The notes: generated by a model from the letters alone, not told the origin. A stretch of DNA of 64,000 nt from Microbacterium binotii (GCF_021398715.1 NZ_CP090347.1:1860001-1924000); one strand, 5' to 3'; shown: positions 21,404 to 31,273, counted from the first letter of the stretch. A program made the numbers and translations.

Positions 21404-22141
21404 ATGACGGTGCAGGTGGTCCTGGTGCACGGGATCCGGACGTCCGCTTCCATGTGGCGCGCCCAGCGGGAGAGCCTGACGGCCGCGGGCATGGGCGTGA
21501 CCGCCGTGGACCTTCCCGGTCACGGCACGCGCATGGCCGAGCCGTTCACCCTCGACGAGGCGTTCGCGACGATCGACCGTGCCGTGCGCGTCGCGGCCGA
21601 GCGCGGGCCCGTTCTGTTGGTCGGTCACTCCATGGGCGGCCTGCTGTGCATCGAGTACGCGGGACGCGTCGATCCCCCGCCGATCGCCGGGTTCATCGCC
21701 GCATCCTGCACCGCGGTGCCGCGCGGGCTGGGACTGCGCATCTACCGGACGCTGGCCCGCGGCTTCGACGCGCTCCCCGATCGCGGGATGCGGCTGACCC
21801 GGTACGTGCTCTCCCGAACGCTTCCCGAGCACACTCGAGACGACTTCGGCGCGGGCGGATACGCCCTCGACGCCCAGGACGGCGCGCTCGCGCAGCTCGC
21901 TCGGCTCGACGTGTTGACGGCTCTCGCCCGCATCCGCGTCCCGCTGTGGTTCGTCAATGGCCAGTACGACCAACTGCGCGTCAGCGAGCGTCTCTTCCAG
22001 CGCATCGCGCCCCACGCGGAACTCATCGTCATCCCCCGCACGAGCCATCTCGTGTCGGCGATGCGCCCCGAGGCCTTCGACGCCGTGATCGCCCTCGCCG
22101 TCGCCACGATCGAGGCGGGCGCGAAGGACCCGGTCTGGTAG
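21404..22141 (+). CDS. Alpha/beta hydrolase
   Basis: 245 aa. LVHGIRTSASMW oxyanion region, nucleophile elbow GHSMGG with Ser76, acid Asp189 in NGQYDQL and His215 in RTSHLV give a complete triad. Similar in size to the salicylate-esterase/acetone-cyanohydrin lyase-like and MenH-like hydrolases; no feature picks one substrate. No signal peptide. Sits just upstream of rpsT, whose candidate -10 overlaps this gene's TAG stop. Confidence 0.85.
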   Translation: MTVQVVLVHGIRTSASMWRAQRESLTAAGMGVTAVDLPGHGTRMAEPFTLDEAFATIDRAVRVAAERGPVLLVGHSMGGLLCIEYAGRVDPPPIAGFIAASCTAVPRGLGLRIYRTLARGFDALPDRGMRLTRYVLSRTLPEHTRDDFGAGGYALDAQDGALAQLARLDVLTALARIRVPLWFVNGQYDQLRVSERLFQRIAPHAELIVIPRTSHLVSAMRPEAFDAVIALAVATIEAGAKDPVW

Positions 22142-22160
22142 ACTCCTTGTTTGGCTTGCG

Positions 22161-22186
22161 CGTGAAGGGTTTTCCCGCTCTTCACG
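22161..22186 (+). other. Hairpin in the rpsT 5' leader
   Basis: CGTGAAG (22161-22167) and CTTCACG (22180-22186) form a 7-bp stem in the 117 bases between the hydrolase stop and the rpsT GTG. It could be a leader structure for S20 autoregulation, but no conserved motif is recognised. TAGACT at 22139-22144 is a possible -10. Confidence 0.3.
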
Positions 22187-22258
22187 ACCGCCGCGAAGCG
22201 CCCCTCTACCGCTGACCGGCAACTTCCGAGCAGACTCCGAAACGAAAGTTCACGACAC

Positions 22259-22519
22259 GTGGCAAACATCAAGTCGCAGATCAAGCGCAACAAGACCAAC
22301 GAGAAGGCGCACGAGCGCAACAAGGCCGTCAAGAGCGAGCTGAAGACCGCGGTGCGTCGCACCCGCGAGGCCGTCGCCGGTGGCGACAAGGCTGCCGCCG
22401 AGAAGGCGCTCGTCACGGCTACCAAGAAGCTCGACAAGGCCGTCAGCAAGGGCGTCATCCACAAGAACCAGGCCGCGAACCGCAAGTCCGCGATCGCGAA
22501 GCAGGTCTCCGCTCTCTGA
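22259..22519 (+). CDS. rpsT: 30S ribosomal protein S20
   Basis: 86 aa, Lys/Arg/Ala-rich helical protein binding the 5' domain of 16S rRNA. Typical start [16 protein letters not shown] and closing [18 protein letters not shown]. The start codon is GTG. Followed 14 bases later by a strong hairpin terminator; convergent with holA, the normal actinobacterial rpsT-holA order. Confidence 0.97.
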   Translation: MANIKSQIKRNKTNEKAHERNKAVKSELKTAVRRTREAVAGGDKAAAEKALVTATKKLDKAVSKGVIHKNQAANRKSAIAKQVSAL

Positions 22520-22533
22520 GCCGTTTCCTCCTC

Positions 22534-22563
22534 GAAGGCCCGTCGCTGTTGCGGCGGGCCTTC
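22534..22563 (+). terminator. Intrinsic terminator after rpsT
   Basis: GAAGGCCCG and CGGGCCTTC form a perfect 9-bp stem around a 12-base loop, followed by GTCGTTGTCG. It can also serve holA on the other strand. Confidence 0.8.
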
Positions 22564-22583
22564 GTCGTTGTCGCGGAGGGGGT

Positions 22584-23609
22584 TCAGGCCGCGTAGGGAG
22601 CGCGCGTGGCGATGACCGTGACGAGGCGTTCGAGTGCGAAGACGGCGTCGCGGGAGCCGCCCTTGACCTCGGCGTCGGCGCGCGCGGTCGCCTGGATCGC
22701 AAGACCGAGCGAATCCTGGGTCCACCCCGACAGATCGCGGCGCGCCCGGTCGACCTGCCAGTCCTTCATGCCCAGCCGTGTCGCGAGCTGCCGGGACGGC
22801 TCGCGCGTACCGGCCACCCTGGCCATCGTGCGCAGCTTCATCGCGATCGCCGCGACCATCGGAACCGGGTCGGCACCGGAGTCGAGTGCCTGCCGCAGTG
22901 CGAGGAGCGCCTCCCCGTAACGACCGGCGATCGCCGTGTCGGCGACCGTGAAGGCGGAGGTCTCCACGCGTCCGCCGTAGTACCGCTCGACGATCTGCTC
23001 GGTGATGTCGCCCTCGACATCGTTCACCAGCTGCTGGCAGGCGGCGGCGAGCTCCGTCAGATCGTCGGAGAACGCACCGACCAGTGCGCGCAGGGCGGCG
23101 GGCACGATGCGTCGGCCCGCCTCGCGGAACTCGCTCGCCGCGAAGTCGTACCGGTCGGAATCGCGCTTGATGGCGGGGCACGCCACCTCGACGCCTCCGC
23201 CGGATCCGGACCTGATGGCTTCCAGCAACTTCTTGCCCCGCACACTCGCGCCGGTGTGCCGCAGGACGACCGTGGCACCCTCCTGCGGGTTCTCCAGGTA
23301 GGCCAGGGCCTCCGAGAGGAACGCGTCGGAGCACTTCTCGACACTGCGGATGCGGACGAGTCGCGGCTCGCCGAACAGCGACGGCGCGCTCACGGACAGA
23401 AGCGTTCCGGCCGAGTAGTCGGAGGCGTCGATGTCGGAGATCTCGAGGCTCGGGTCTTCGGCGCGCAGGTAGTCGCGGAGTCTTGCCGTGGCACGCTCCG
23501 CGCAGACCTCCTCCGGGCCGGAGATCAGCACGATCGGCGCCGGCTCCGGGGTCCGCCACGACTGCTGCGGGATCGCACTGCGTGTCGGGGTGGACTTTCG
23601 GATCGCCAT
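22584..23609 (-). CDS. holA: DNA polymerase III subunit delta
   Basis: 341 aa clamp-loader delta subunit, which opens the sliding clamp. Start IPQQSWRTPEPAPIVLISGPEE matches the actinobacterial delta N-terminus, then the degenerate AAA+ fold (DIDASDYSAGTLLS, SLFGEPRLVRI) and C-terminal helices (LALRQALDSGADPVPMVAAIAMKLRTM). No functional P-loop, as expected. The first 85 bp overlap the 3' end of comEC in another frame. Confidence 0.92.
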   Translation of the reverse strand: MAIRKSTPTRSAIPQQSWRTPEPAPIVLISGPEEVCAERATARLRDYLRAEDPSLEISDIDASDYSAGTLLSVSAPSLFGEPRLVRIRSVEKCSDAFLSEALAYLENPQEGATVVLRHTGASVRGKKLLEAIRSGSGGGVEVACPAIKRDSDRYDFAASEFREAGRRIVPAALRALVGAFSDDLTELAAACQQLVNDVEGDITEQIVERYYGGRVETSAFTVADTAIAGRYGEALLALRQALDSGADPVPMVAAIAMKLRTMARVAGTREPSRQLATRLGMKDWQVDRARRDLSGWTQDSLGLAIQATARADAEVKGGSRDAVFALERLVTVIATRAPYAA

Positions 23610-25927
23610 CCTCCCAGCCTACCGAGGGCGGCCGACGCCGCCTCCGTCCGCTCCCGCCAGACCGTCGTGCGCCCGTCGTCCATCCCCACGAGGATGAGAC
23701 CGTCGAGGTCGGTGCGCGCCACCGTCGTGCCCTGGGCCGAGAGGATGTCGAGGATCGCCGCCCGCGGATGCCCGTAGTCGTTGCCCGCACCCACGCCGAT
23801 CAATGCGAGCGCCGGAGCGACCTGACGCTGCAGCCCCGCATCCTGATCCGCCGATCCGTGATGCGCGACCTTGAGGACCTCGTACGGCCCTCTCAGCTCT
23901 CCGCTCGCGCGCAGCGCCCGCTGCGCGTCGCCGCCGAGGTCCCCCAGCATGAGCGTGCGCGGCACCCCGCCGCCCCCGATCTCCACGACGATGCTCGCAT
24001 CGTTGCCCGGCACCACGGCGTCTGCCGACGGCCACAGGATCCGCCAGCGGGCGGCTCCCAGCACTCCCCCCATCCCCGCGGCAGCGGCGACGACATCCCG
24101 CGCCCCGACCGCGAGCGCCCGCGCGGCGTCGCGCTCGTCCGCGGGACCGTGCATCAGGAGACCCACGGGTGCCGGAACGCCGTCGAGCCCGCCCACGTGG
24201 TCGATGTCGAAGTGGGTGAGCACCAGAAGGTCGATCCGCGTGATCCCCAACCTCGCGAGACAGGAGTCGAGAGCCTCGGGTTCGGGGCCGGTGTCCACGA
24301 GCATGACCGCGCCGGCGGAGCGGACCACGACGGCGTCGCCCTGCCCGACGTCGCACATGGCGACGCTCCACTCCTGTGGCGTCGTGAGCGGTACCACGAC
24401 GGAGTCGACCACCAGGATCCCCACCATCGCCGCCGCAACGGATGCGGTCATCACGGCCGAGAGTGCGCGGGTGAGGCGAGCGATGCGTGTTCGTCCCGGC
24501 GGCAGCAGGAGGACCGTGCCGGCCGCTGTCACCACGACGAGGCCGACGAGCCCGGGGAGGCCTTCCGCCCACGCGAGCGTCCGCGCGGGCAGCGTGTCCA
24601 CAGCACCCGCGATCCCCGCGATCCACGCCGCGGGCACCCAGGTGAGGGCACTCAGTCCCGCCTGCAGCACGGGCACGGGACCCGCGAGGCACGCTGCCAG
24701 CCCGAGTACGGTGGCGACCGGGGCGGCAGGGGCCGCGAGGAGGTTCGCCGGCACGCCGTACACGGCGACACCGGTGCTGACGAGCACGATGAGCGGAGCG
24801 CAGACGAGCTGCGCCGACAGCGGTACGGCCAGCGCCAGGGCGAGAGACGCCGGCAAGAACCTGCCGAGCCCCCGCGCGAGAGGCGGGGCGAGCACCAGCA
24901 GCGCGCCCGTGGCCGCCGCCGACAGCGCGAACCCCAATGACAGCGCCAGCCACGGATCGGCGGCCAGCAGCACGCACACCGCCAGGGCGAGGAGGGCGAG
25001 TCCGCTTCCCCGCCGTCCGAGCAGCAGCGCGAGCATCGCGATCGCGGACATCGTCGCCGCACGGATGACGCTGGGCTCGGGCGTGACTAGGCCGACGAAG
25101 CCCGCGAGCGCCGACAGCCCGGCGATGACACGCCCCGTGCGACCGATTCCGCACCGCGCCGCGAGGAGGAAGGCGAGCCCGACGACGATGGCGCAGTTCG
25201 CCCCCGAGACGGCGGTGAGATGGGTGAGGGATGCGGCGCGCATCTGCTGCTCCAGCTCGGCGTCGACGGCGCCGGTGTCTCCGACGGCGAGGCCCGGGAT
25301 GAGGCCGGCGCCCGGTGCGGGCAGCCCTTCCGTCGACGCAGCGAGACGTTCGCGCAGCCAGGCGGATGCGGCCGACACCCCCTCCGGCGCCCGTACCAGC
25401 TCGACCCGCTCCGCCCGCACGACGAGCGCGGCACGGTCGCCCGGCTCCGCCGCGAAGGCGCCGCCGTCGATGCGCACGACAGCGCCGATCTCGGCCCCGT
25501 CGGGACGCTCCGACATCAACACCGTGACCGGCACCCCGGCGGCGACCGGCTCGCGACCGGCCGACGCCGACACCGTGAGCGCATCCGTCCGATAGCCGAG
25601 CGCGGTCGTCTCGATCTTGCCGACGACCGAGAACTCACCGCCCACCTGGTGGCCGTCGCCCACCTCGATCGCGGCGGCGCGGGGCGGATCCTGCACGGCC
25701 ACCGACATCGCCGGCATCGCCCCCATCAGCAGGGCGAGCGTCACGAGAGCCCACATGCGCGCCCACCCCGGTCGCCCGATCAGCGCCGCGGTCAGCGCGG
25801 TCGCCACGGCACCGCCGCCGCAGAGCAGAGCCAGCACCGGCGCCGCCGCCGAGTGCGTGATCGCGACAGCGGCGACCATCCACGAGAGAACCCCAGCGGG
25901 CACGAGCCGCCACGCGCGCCGGTCCAT
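23525..25927 (-). CDS. comEC: ComEC/Rec2 family DNA-uptake channel
   Basis: 800 aa. N-terminal membrane helices and OB-like region (about 85-170), central Competence domain with multiple helices and the family motif HLTAVSGANCAIVVG (about 235-250), then a C-terminal metallo-beta-lactamase-like domain (VGQGDAVVV; THFDIDHVGGLDGV). In competent bacteria ComEC carries single-stranded DNA across the membrane. The ATG at 25927 overlaps the comEA stop. The C-terminus is unusual: a basic tail of about 30 residues after LGRLGGWRS is encoded within the holA start region. Competence is unproven in this lineage. Confidence 0.92.
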   Translation of the reverse strand: MDRRAWRLVPAGVLSWMVAAVAITHSAAAPVLALLCGGGAVATALTAALIGRPGWARMWALVTLALLMGAMPAMSVAVQDPPRAAAIEVGDGHQVGGEFSVVGKIETTALGYRTDALTVSASAGREPVAAGVPVTVLMSERPDGAEIGAVVRIDGGAFAAEPGDRAALVVRAERVELVRAPEGVSAASAWLRERLAASTEGLPAPGAGLIPGLAVGDTGAVDAELEQQMRAASLTHLTAVSGANCAIVVGLAFLLAARCGIGRTGRVIAGLSALAGFVGLVTPEPSVIRAATMSAIAMLALLLGRRGSGLALLALAVCVLLAADPWLALSLGFALSAAATGALLVLAPPLARGLGRFLPASLALALAVPLSAQLVCAPLIVLVSTGVAVYGVPANLLAAPAAPVATVLGLAACLAGPVPVLQAGLSALTWVPAAWIAGIAGAVDTLPARTLAWAEGLPGLVGLVVVTAAGTVLLLPPGRTRIARLTRALSAVMTASVAAAMVGILVVDSVVVPLTTPQEWSVAMCDVGQGDAVVVRSAGAVMLVDTGPEPEALDSCLARLGITRIDLLVLTHFDIDHVGGLDGVPAPVGLLMHGPADERDAARALAVGARDVVAAAAGMGGVLGAARWRILWPSADAVVPGNDASIVVEIGGGGVPRTLMLGDLGGDAQRALRASGELRGPYEVLKVAHHGSADQDAGLQRQVAPALALIGVGAGNDYGHPRAAILDILSAQGTTVARTDLDGLILVGMDDGRTTVWRERTEAASAALGRLGGWRSESPPRHAVRSRSSRGGPRSRRRSC

Positions 25928-26514
25928 CACACGGTCACGAGATCGCGGAGCCCGGCGAGCATCTTCTCGCCGATCCCCGGCACGCCGAGCAGATCGTCCA
26001 CACTCGTGAACCGGCCGTTCTGCTCCCGCCAGTCCACGATCCGCTGCGCGATGGCAGGGCCGACGCGCGGCAACTCGTCGAGCTGCTCCACGCCCGCGGT
26101 GTTGAGGTTGATCGGACCGCCACCGGCGCTCTCGCCCCCGGCCGCTCCTGCGGGAGGCGCCTGCCCCAGCTCGAGCACGACGAGTTGCTCGCCGTCGCTG
26201 AGCGGTCGGGCAAGGTTCACCGCCGCAGCGTCGGCGTTGTCACCGAACCCACCCGCCGCCGAGATCGCGTCGGCGACCCGCGAACCCGACGCGAGGACGT
26301 AGAGTCCGGGCGCGGCCACCGCACCCGAGACGTGCACGTAGACCTCCGCGGTCTCGTCCGCTGCAGTCGGTGTCGGCACCGGCGCCGGCGGCGGCACCGC
26401 CGCACTCCGAAGCACCCCCACCACCACCGTCACGGCCAACACGAGCAATGCCAGCACGACGACGGCGCCGACACCCAGACGCACACGTCCTGCGGCATCG
26501 GGTGCGGGCTTCAC
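25927..26514 (-). CDS. comEA: ComEA-type DNA-binding protein
   Basis: 195 aa. One N-terminal membrane anchor (about 12-36), Pro/Thr linker, an SLBB domain (VYVHVSGAVAAPGLYVLASGSRVADAI), a Gly/Ala linker and a C-terminal helix-hairpin-helix pair (INLNTAGVEQLDELPRVGPAIAQRI; VPGIGEKMLAGL). Binds double-stranded DNA outside the membrane and hands it to ComEC. GTG start with TAGCGT 6 bases upstream and no ribosome-binding site. Confidence 0.93.
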   Translation of the reverse strand: MKPAPDAAGRVRLGVGAVVVLALLVLAVTVVVGVLRSAAVPPPAPVPTPTAADETAEVYVHVSGAVAAPGLYVLASGSRVADAISAAGGFGDNADAAAVNLARPLSDGEQLVVLELGQAPPAGAAGGESAGGGPINLNTAGVEQLDELPRVGPAIAQRIVDWREQNGRFTSVDDLLGVPGIGEKMLAGLRDLVTV

Positions 26515-26520
26515 ACACCC

Positions 26521-26526
26521 ACGCTA
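26521..26526 (-). promoter_or_regulatory. -10 box TAGCGT of comEA-comEC-holA
   Basis: TAGCGT on the minus strand, 6 bases before the comEA GTG, predicts a leaderless operon mRNA. Confidence 0.45.
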
Positions 26527-26553
26527 GGAACGTGCGTCCTGGTCCGAACGCGA

Positions 26554-26587
26554 GAACCCCCGCGGTGTGCATGCACCGCGGGGGTTC
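26554..26587 (-). terminator. Terminator after leuS
   Basis: GAACCCCCGCGGTG and CACCGCGGGGGTTC form a perfect 14-bp stem with a 6-base loop, starting 23 bases after the leuS stop and just ahead of the comEA promoter. No long T-run follows, as is common in high-GC terminators. Confidence 0.85.
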
Positions 26588-26610
26588 CTCCGATGGGGAG
26601 AGCAGCTCGC

Positions 26611-29199
26611 TCAGCGCGTGCTGAAGCTCACGACCTTCGGCGGACGAACGATCGCCCGGACGATCTCGCGCTCGCCGAGCGCGCGCTGCACGCGCACGTC
26701 CTCGCGCGCCAGCCGCTCGAGCTCCTCGCCGCCGACCTTGGCCGACACCTCCAGCGTCGCGCGCACCTTGCCGTCGATCTGGACGACAGCGGTGACGGTG
26801 TCCTCCACCAGCAGCGTGCCGTCGGGCTGACGCCACGATGCGAGACCGACGGACGGCTCGTAGCCGAGCTGTGACCACATCTCCTCAGCCGTGTGCGGCG
26901 CGAACAGGTCGAGGATCATCGCGGTGGCTTCGGCGGCCTCGCGGACGGCGGGGTCCGCCGCGCCCGCGCCCGAGTCGATCGTCTTGCGCGTGGCGTTGAC
27001 GAGCTCCATGAGACGCGCGACGACGACGTTGAACTTCGTCTGCTCGATGAGGGAGGGCGCATCCGCCCACAGGCGGTGCGTGACGCGGCGCAGCGCCGTG
27101 TCGCCCTCGGCCCACACCGCATCCGTGGGGCTGGAGACCTCGCCCGCGATGCGCAGCGCACGCGCGAGGAACTTCGTCGCGCCGGTCGTCGAGACGTCCT
27201 TCCAGTCCTTGTCGTCCTCGACGGGGCCCGCGAAGGCCAGTCCGACGCGCAGCGCGTCGGCGCCGTGGGCGTCGAGCTCGTCCTGGAACAGCACGAGGTT
27301 GCCCTTGCTCTTGGACATCTTCGCGCCGTCGAGGATGACCATGCCCTGGTTGATCAGGCTGGAGAAGGGCTCGGTGAAGTCGACGTAGCCCATGTCGTAG
27401 AGCGCCTTGACGATGAACCGCGCGTACAGCAGGTGCAGGATCGCGTGCTCGACGCCACCGATGTAGAAGTCCACCGGCGCCCACTTCGAGGCCTCGCGAC
27501 CCGAGAATGCGGCGTCGGGATCCCCCGGCGACAGGAAGCGCAGGTAGTACCAGGAGCTGTCGACGAAGGTGTCCATCGTGTCCGGGTCACGACGCATGGG
27601 CTCGCCGGTCTCCGGGTCGCTCGCCTGCACCCACTCGGTCGCGCCCCCCAGCGGCGAGGTGCCCTGCGGCAGCAGGTTGAGCCCCTCGGGGTCGGGCAGG
27701 CGCACGGGCAGCTGGTCGTCGGGCACCGGAACGATGCGGCCGTCGTCGCCGTGCAACATCGGGATGGGGGTGCCCCAGAACCGCTGGCGCGAGATCAGCC
27801 AGTCCCGCAGGCGATAGGTCTTCGCCGCGCGACCCGTCCCGGCCACCGTGAGCTCCTCGATCGCGCGCGCGATCGCGTTGCGCTTGCTGAGACCGTTCAG
27901 GCTGCCCGAGTTGATGAGGCGGCCGTCTCCGCTGAGCGCGACACCGGTGCGCACCGGGTCGATGTCGTCAAGGGTGTCGGTGCCCTCGAGCGGGTCGATC
28001 GGGTTGCCGTCGGCGTCGAGCTCGATGACCGGCACGGCACCGGTGATGGGTGCCGTCGTGTCGACGACGATCTTCACCGGCAGATCGAACGCACGCGCGA
28101 AGTCGAGGTCGCGCTGGTCGTGCGCCGGCACGGCCATGACCGCGCCGTGACCGTAGTCGGCCAGGACGTAGTCGGCCGCCCAGATCGGCAGTCGTTCCCC
28201 GTTGATGGGGTTGATCGCGTAACGGTCGAGGAACACGCCCGTCTTCGGCCGGTCGGCGTTCTGACGCTCCACATCCGTCGTCTGCTGCACCTGGGAGAGG
28301 TAGGCCTGGAAGCGCTCGCGCGCCTCGGGACCGGCTCCCGCCGCCAGCTCCGCCGCGAGGTCGGAGTCGGGGGCGACGACCATGAAGGTGGCGCCGTGCA
28401 GCGTGTCGGGGCGCGTGGAGAAGACCGTGACCTTCTCGGCGCGCCCCTCGATCTCGAAGTCGATGTCGGCACCGATCGAGCGGCCGATCCAGTTGCGCTG
28501 CATCTGGATGACCTTGTGCGGCCAGAAGCCCTCGAGCTGGTTGAGGTCGTCGAGCAGCCGGTCGGCGTAGTCCGTGATCCGGAAGTACCACTGCGTCAGC
28601 TTCTTCTTGACGACCACCGCGCCGCAGCGCTCGCAGTGCCCGTCGATGACCTGCTCGTTGGCGAGCACCGTTTGATCGTGCGTGCACCAGTTGACCGGGC
28701 TCTCCTTGCGATACGCCAGGCCACGCTCGTAGAGCTTCTGGAACAGCCACTGGTTCCAGCGGTAGTACTCCGGGTCGCTCGTGTGCAGGACACGGCTCCA
28801 GTCGAAGGAGACGCCGTAGGCCTTGAGGCTCTCCTTCTGCTGCGCGATGTTGTCGTACGTCCAGGTGACGGGGTTCGCGCCGCGCTTGATGGCCGCGTTC
28901 TCGGCCGGGAGACCGAAGGAGTCCCATCCGATCGGGTGCAGCACGTTGTAGCCGCGGTGACGCCAGAACCGCGCGACGATGTCCGAGTAGAGGTAGTTCT
29001 CGGCGTGCCCCATGTGCAGGTCGCCGGAAGGGTACGGGAACATCGCGAGCACGTACTTGCGCGGGCGGGTGTCGTTCTCGCCGCCGGCGCGGAACGGGTC
29101 GCTTTCCGCCCAGCGCTGCTGCCACTTGTCCTGGATGGCGTGGGCGTCGAAGCCGCCGTCGGCGGACGCGCCTGCGGTGTCGGTCGAGGTCGTAGACAC
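26611..29199 (-). CDS. leuS: Leucyl-tRNA synthetase
   Basis: 862 aa class I synthetase. HIGH motif as HMGH at 62-65 ([12 protein letters not shown]), CP1 editing domain with [13 protein letters not shown] and the VPAHDQRD region, KMSKS at 627-631, anticodon-binding helices and the C-terminal domain. GTG start. No T-box or leader peptide is evident in the 63 bases to pabB. Confidence 0.97.
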   Translation of the reverse strand: MSTTSTDTAGASADGGFDAHAIQDKWQQRWAESDPFRAGGENDTRPRKYVLAMFPYPSGDLHMGHAENYLYSDIVARFWRHRGYNVLHPIGWDSFGLPAENAAIKRGANPVTWTYDNIAQQKESLKAYGVSFDWSRVLHTSDPEYYRWNQWLFQKLYERGLAYRKESPVNWCTHDQTVLANEQVIDGHCERCGAVVVKKKLTQWYFRITDYADRLLDDLNQLEGFWPHKVIQMQRNWIGRSIGADIDFEIEGRAEKVTVFSTRPDTLHGATFMVVAPDSDLAAELAAGAGPEARERFQAYLSQVQQTTDVERQNADRPKTGVFLDRYAINPINGERLPIWAADYVLADYGHGAVMAVPAHDQRDLDFARAFDLPVKIVVDTTAPITGAVPVIELDADGNPIDPLEGTDTLDDIDPVRTGVALSGDGRLINSGSLNGLSKRNAIARAIEELTVAGTGRAAKTYRLRDWLISRQRFWGTPIPMLHGDDGRIVPVPDDQLPVRLPDPEGLNLLPQGTSPLGGATEWVQASDPETGEPMRRDPDTMDTFVDSSWYYLRFLSPGDPDAAFSGREASKWAPVDFYIGGVEHAILHLLYARFIVKALYDMGYVDFTEPFSSLINQGMVILDGAKMSKSKGNLVLFQDELDAHGADALRVGLAFAGPVEDDKDWKDVSTTGATKFLARALRIAGEVSSPTDAVWAEGDTALRRVTHRLWADAPSLIEQTKFNVVVARLMELVNATRKTIDSGAGAADPAVREAAEATAMILDLFAPHTAEEMWSQLGYEPSVGLASWRQPDGTLLVEDTVTAVVQIDGKVRATLEVSAKVGGEELERLAREDVRVQRALGEREIVRAIVRPPKVVSFSTR

Positions 29200-29262
29200 A
29201 GAGGGACCAATCGTGGAGTGTCGGGAAGGTGCGCAAGGCGCAAATTTCAGGATACCCGACCC

Positions 29263-30546
29263 CTAACCACCCCAGTCGGCCGGGAGCCTCGCCCCTGCGG
29301 CCCGCAGCGGCGCCGTGGCCTTGAGCGCCACCTCCGCGACCTCGGCGGCGACGTCGGAGGACCAGGTGATCCCGCCGCCCGCGCCCACATAGGCGCCCCC
29401 TGGGTGCACGACGAGGGTGCGGATCGTCATGGCCAGATCGAACGCCCCGTCCTCTCCCACCCAGCCGGCACAGCCGGAGAAGGCGCCCCGGGGCGCCCCT
29501 TCGATGCCGTTCAGCAGTGTCATCGCCGACAGTTTGGGAGCTCCCGTCATGCTGCCCGCGGGGAAGACCGCCGCCAGCATCTCCCCCAGCGTGATTCCCG
29601 GATGCGGCACCCCGCTGACCGAGCTCACGAGCTGATGCACGCGCGGATACGTCTCCACCTCCAGAAGACGGTCGACACTCACCGTCGCCGGGTCGCACAC
29701 GCGCGCCAGGTCGTTGCGCATGAGGTCGACGATCATGACGTTCTCGGCGCGCTCCTTCGGGTCGGCCGCGAGCTCGGCGGCGAGGGCGGCGTCGGCCTCG
29801 GGAGTCGCACCGCGCGGACGCGTGCCCTTGATCGGATGCGTGCTGACGCGTCCGTCGCGCGCGAGCAGGAAGCGCTCCGGACTCGCACCCGCCAGCGCGA
29901 TCCCGCCGCTTCGGAGCAGGAGCCCGTGATGCGAGGGGGTGTCCGATCGCAGCGCCGCGTAGGCGTCGAGCGCGTCGACCTCGCCGGCCACATCGAATCG
30001 CGTCGTGAGACACAGCAGGTACGCATCCCCTCGGCCGATGGCCTCGATGGCGGTGCGGATGTCGTCGGCATAGCGGAGCGCGTCGACCCGCGCGGTCGCC
30101 GCGCCCCGATCCGGAACCGCGACCGGAGCGACCGGAGACGCCGACGCGATGCGCTCCGCCCAGGCTTCGGCGTCGTCGCCGCTGACCCAGGTCGCGCCGG
30201 CGGCGTGGTCGAACGTCACGAGGGTGCGCACCCTCATCCAGCTCTCGCGAGGCATGTCGTCGGCGGCGACCGGCGCGCCTGCTGCATCCGCACCGCTCTC
30301 GTACGAGAGCCACCCCACCCAGCCGTTCCGGAACGGTCCGGCTGGATGCGGCGCAGCACCGCCCGTCGCGAGCCTCACCGATCGGATCTCGGCGCCCTCG
30401 ACCGGGATGCCGCATCCGATCCAGCTGTAACCGGCGCCGGCACCGGGCCCCGCGTCGAGCCAGAACGTGTGGTCGCGCTCGGCGAACAGTGCGTGGACGG
30501 CTGCGGGATCGTTCGCGCCGTGCACGCGGATGGGAGCAGCGGGCAC
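29263..30546 (-). CDS. pabB: Aminodeoxychorismate synthase component I / anthranilate synthase-like
   Basis: 427 aa chorismate-binding enzyme. The C-terminal half has the family signatures PIKGTRPRG, ENVMIVDLMRNDLARV, FPAGSMTGAPK and GAGGGITWSSD. PIKGT (Lys where TrpE usually has Ala in PIAGT) favours PabB, the p-aminobenzoate branch for folate. No fused amidotransferase. GTG start with TAGCCT 6 bases upstream; divergent from the DedA gene. Confidence 0.88.
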   Translation of the reverse strand: MPAAPIRVHGANDPAAVHALFAERDHTFWLDAGPGAGAGYSWIGCGIPVEGAEIRSVRLATGGAAPHPAGPFRNGWVGWLSYESGADAAGAPVAADDMPRESWMRVRTLVTFDHAAGATWVSGDDAEAWAERIASASPVAPVAVPDRGAATARVDALRYADDIRTAIEAIGRGDAYLLCLTTRFDVAGEVDALDAYAALRSDTPSHHGLLLRSGGIALAGASPERFLLARDGRVSTHPIKGTRPRGATPEADAALAAELAADPKERAENVMIVDLMRNDLARVCDPATVSVDRLLEVETYPRVHQLVSSVSGVPHPGITLGEMLAAVFPAGSMTGAPKLSAMTLLNGIEGAPRGAFSGCAGWVGEDGAFDLAMTIRTLVVHPGGAYVGAGGGITWSSDVAAEVAEVALKATAPLRAAGARLPADWGG

Positions 30547-30552
30547 GCTCCC

Positions 30553-30558
30553 AGGCTA
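30553..30558 (-). promoter_or_regulatory. -10 box TAGCCT of pabB
   Basis: TAGCCT on the minus strand, 6 bases before the GTG. The position coincides with the expected -35 site of the divergent dedA promoter. Confidence 0.4.
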
Positions 30559-30575
30559 GCGACACCGCGAGCCTC

Positions 30576-30581
30576 TAGGCT
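30576..30581 (+). promoter_or_regulatory. -10 box TAGGCT of the DedA gene
   Basis: TAGGCT, then 7 bases, then GTG at 30589. Exactly 17 bases separate it from the oppositely directed pabB -10. Confidence 0.5.
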
Positions 30582-30588
30582 CGACGGC

Positions 30589-31269
30589 GTGAACGATCTG
30601 CTCACCGCGATCCTCGATGCCGTGCGCGAGGTGGATCCGGTGCTGCGCGTCATTCTCGCCGGCGTCGCCATCATGCTGGAGACGAGCGTCCTCGTCGGAC
30701 TCATCGTTCCGGGCGACACGATCGTCATCGTGGCGGGCACCGCGGTCGCCACGCCCCTGGAAGGCGTTCTCCTCGGCGCTGCCGTCGTGCTCGGGTCGCT
30801 GATGGGCGAGACGCTCGGATATATCCTGGGCCGCTATCTGGGCCCGTGGTTGCGCCGGTCACGCCTCGGGCGACGCATCGGCGAGGAGAACTGGGCGAGG
30901 TCGGAGCGCTACCTGGAACGCCGCGGCGGGCCCGCCATCTTCATCTCCCGTTTCCTGCCGGTGCTCCACTCGCTCGTGCCGTTGACGGTCGGCATGGCGC
31001 GCTTCCCGTATCGCCGGTTCCTCGCGTGGACGGCGCCCGCATGCATCATCTGGGCGAGCCTCTACATCGGTGTCGCGGCGGCCGCTGCGGGCACGTACCG
31101 CGAGCTTTCCGCGCGCATCCACTACGCGGGCTACATCTTCGTCGCCATCATCGTGGTGTTCGTCGTGCTGGTGTTCATCGGAAAGAAGATCATCGAGCGG
31201 GTCGAGCGTCGGCACATGGCCGAGCCCGCGTCCACCCCGGAGCCCCGCGCGACGGACGTGGAAGACTGA
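30589..31269 (+). CDS. DedA family membrane protein
   Basis: 226 aa, about five hydrophobic segments. Family core: ETSVLVGLIVPGDTIVIVAG near residues 30-50, GETLGYILGRYLG, then RFLPVLHSLVPLTVGMARFPYRRFL (SNARE-associated/VTT domain) around 118-145. DedA proteins flip C55-isoprenyl phosphate or phospholipids and support envelope homeostasis. Charged C-terminal tail. Leads a small plus-strand group with the App1 gene 4 bases downstream. Confidence 0.9.
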   Translation: MNDLLTAILDAVREVDPVLRVILAGVAIMLETSVLVGLIVPGDTIVIVAGTAVATPLEGVLLGAAVVLGSLMGETLGYILGRYLGPWLRRSRLGRRIGEENWARSERYLERRGGPAIFISRFLPVLHSLVPLTVGMARFPYRRFLAWTAPACIIWASLYIGVAAAAAGTYRELSARIHYAGYIFVAIIVVFVVLVFIGKKIIERVERRHMAEPASTPEPRATDVED

Positions 31270-31273
31270 GGGC

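Noticed and set aside
26893..31269. Very long plus-strand open frame antisense to leuS and pabB, ending in the DedA gene
   Set aside because: High GC removes stop codons from antisense frames. Only the last 226 codons read as a protein family (DedA), and leuS and pabB are unambiguous on the other strand.
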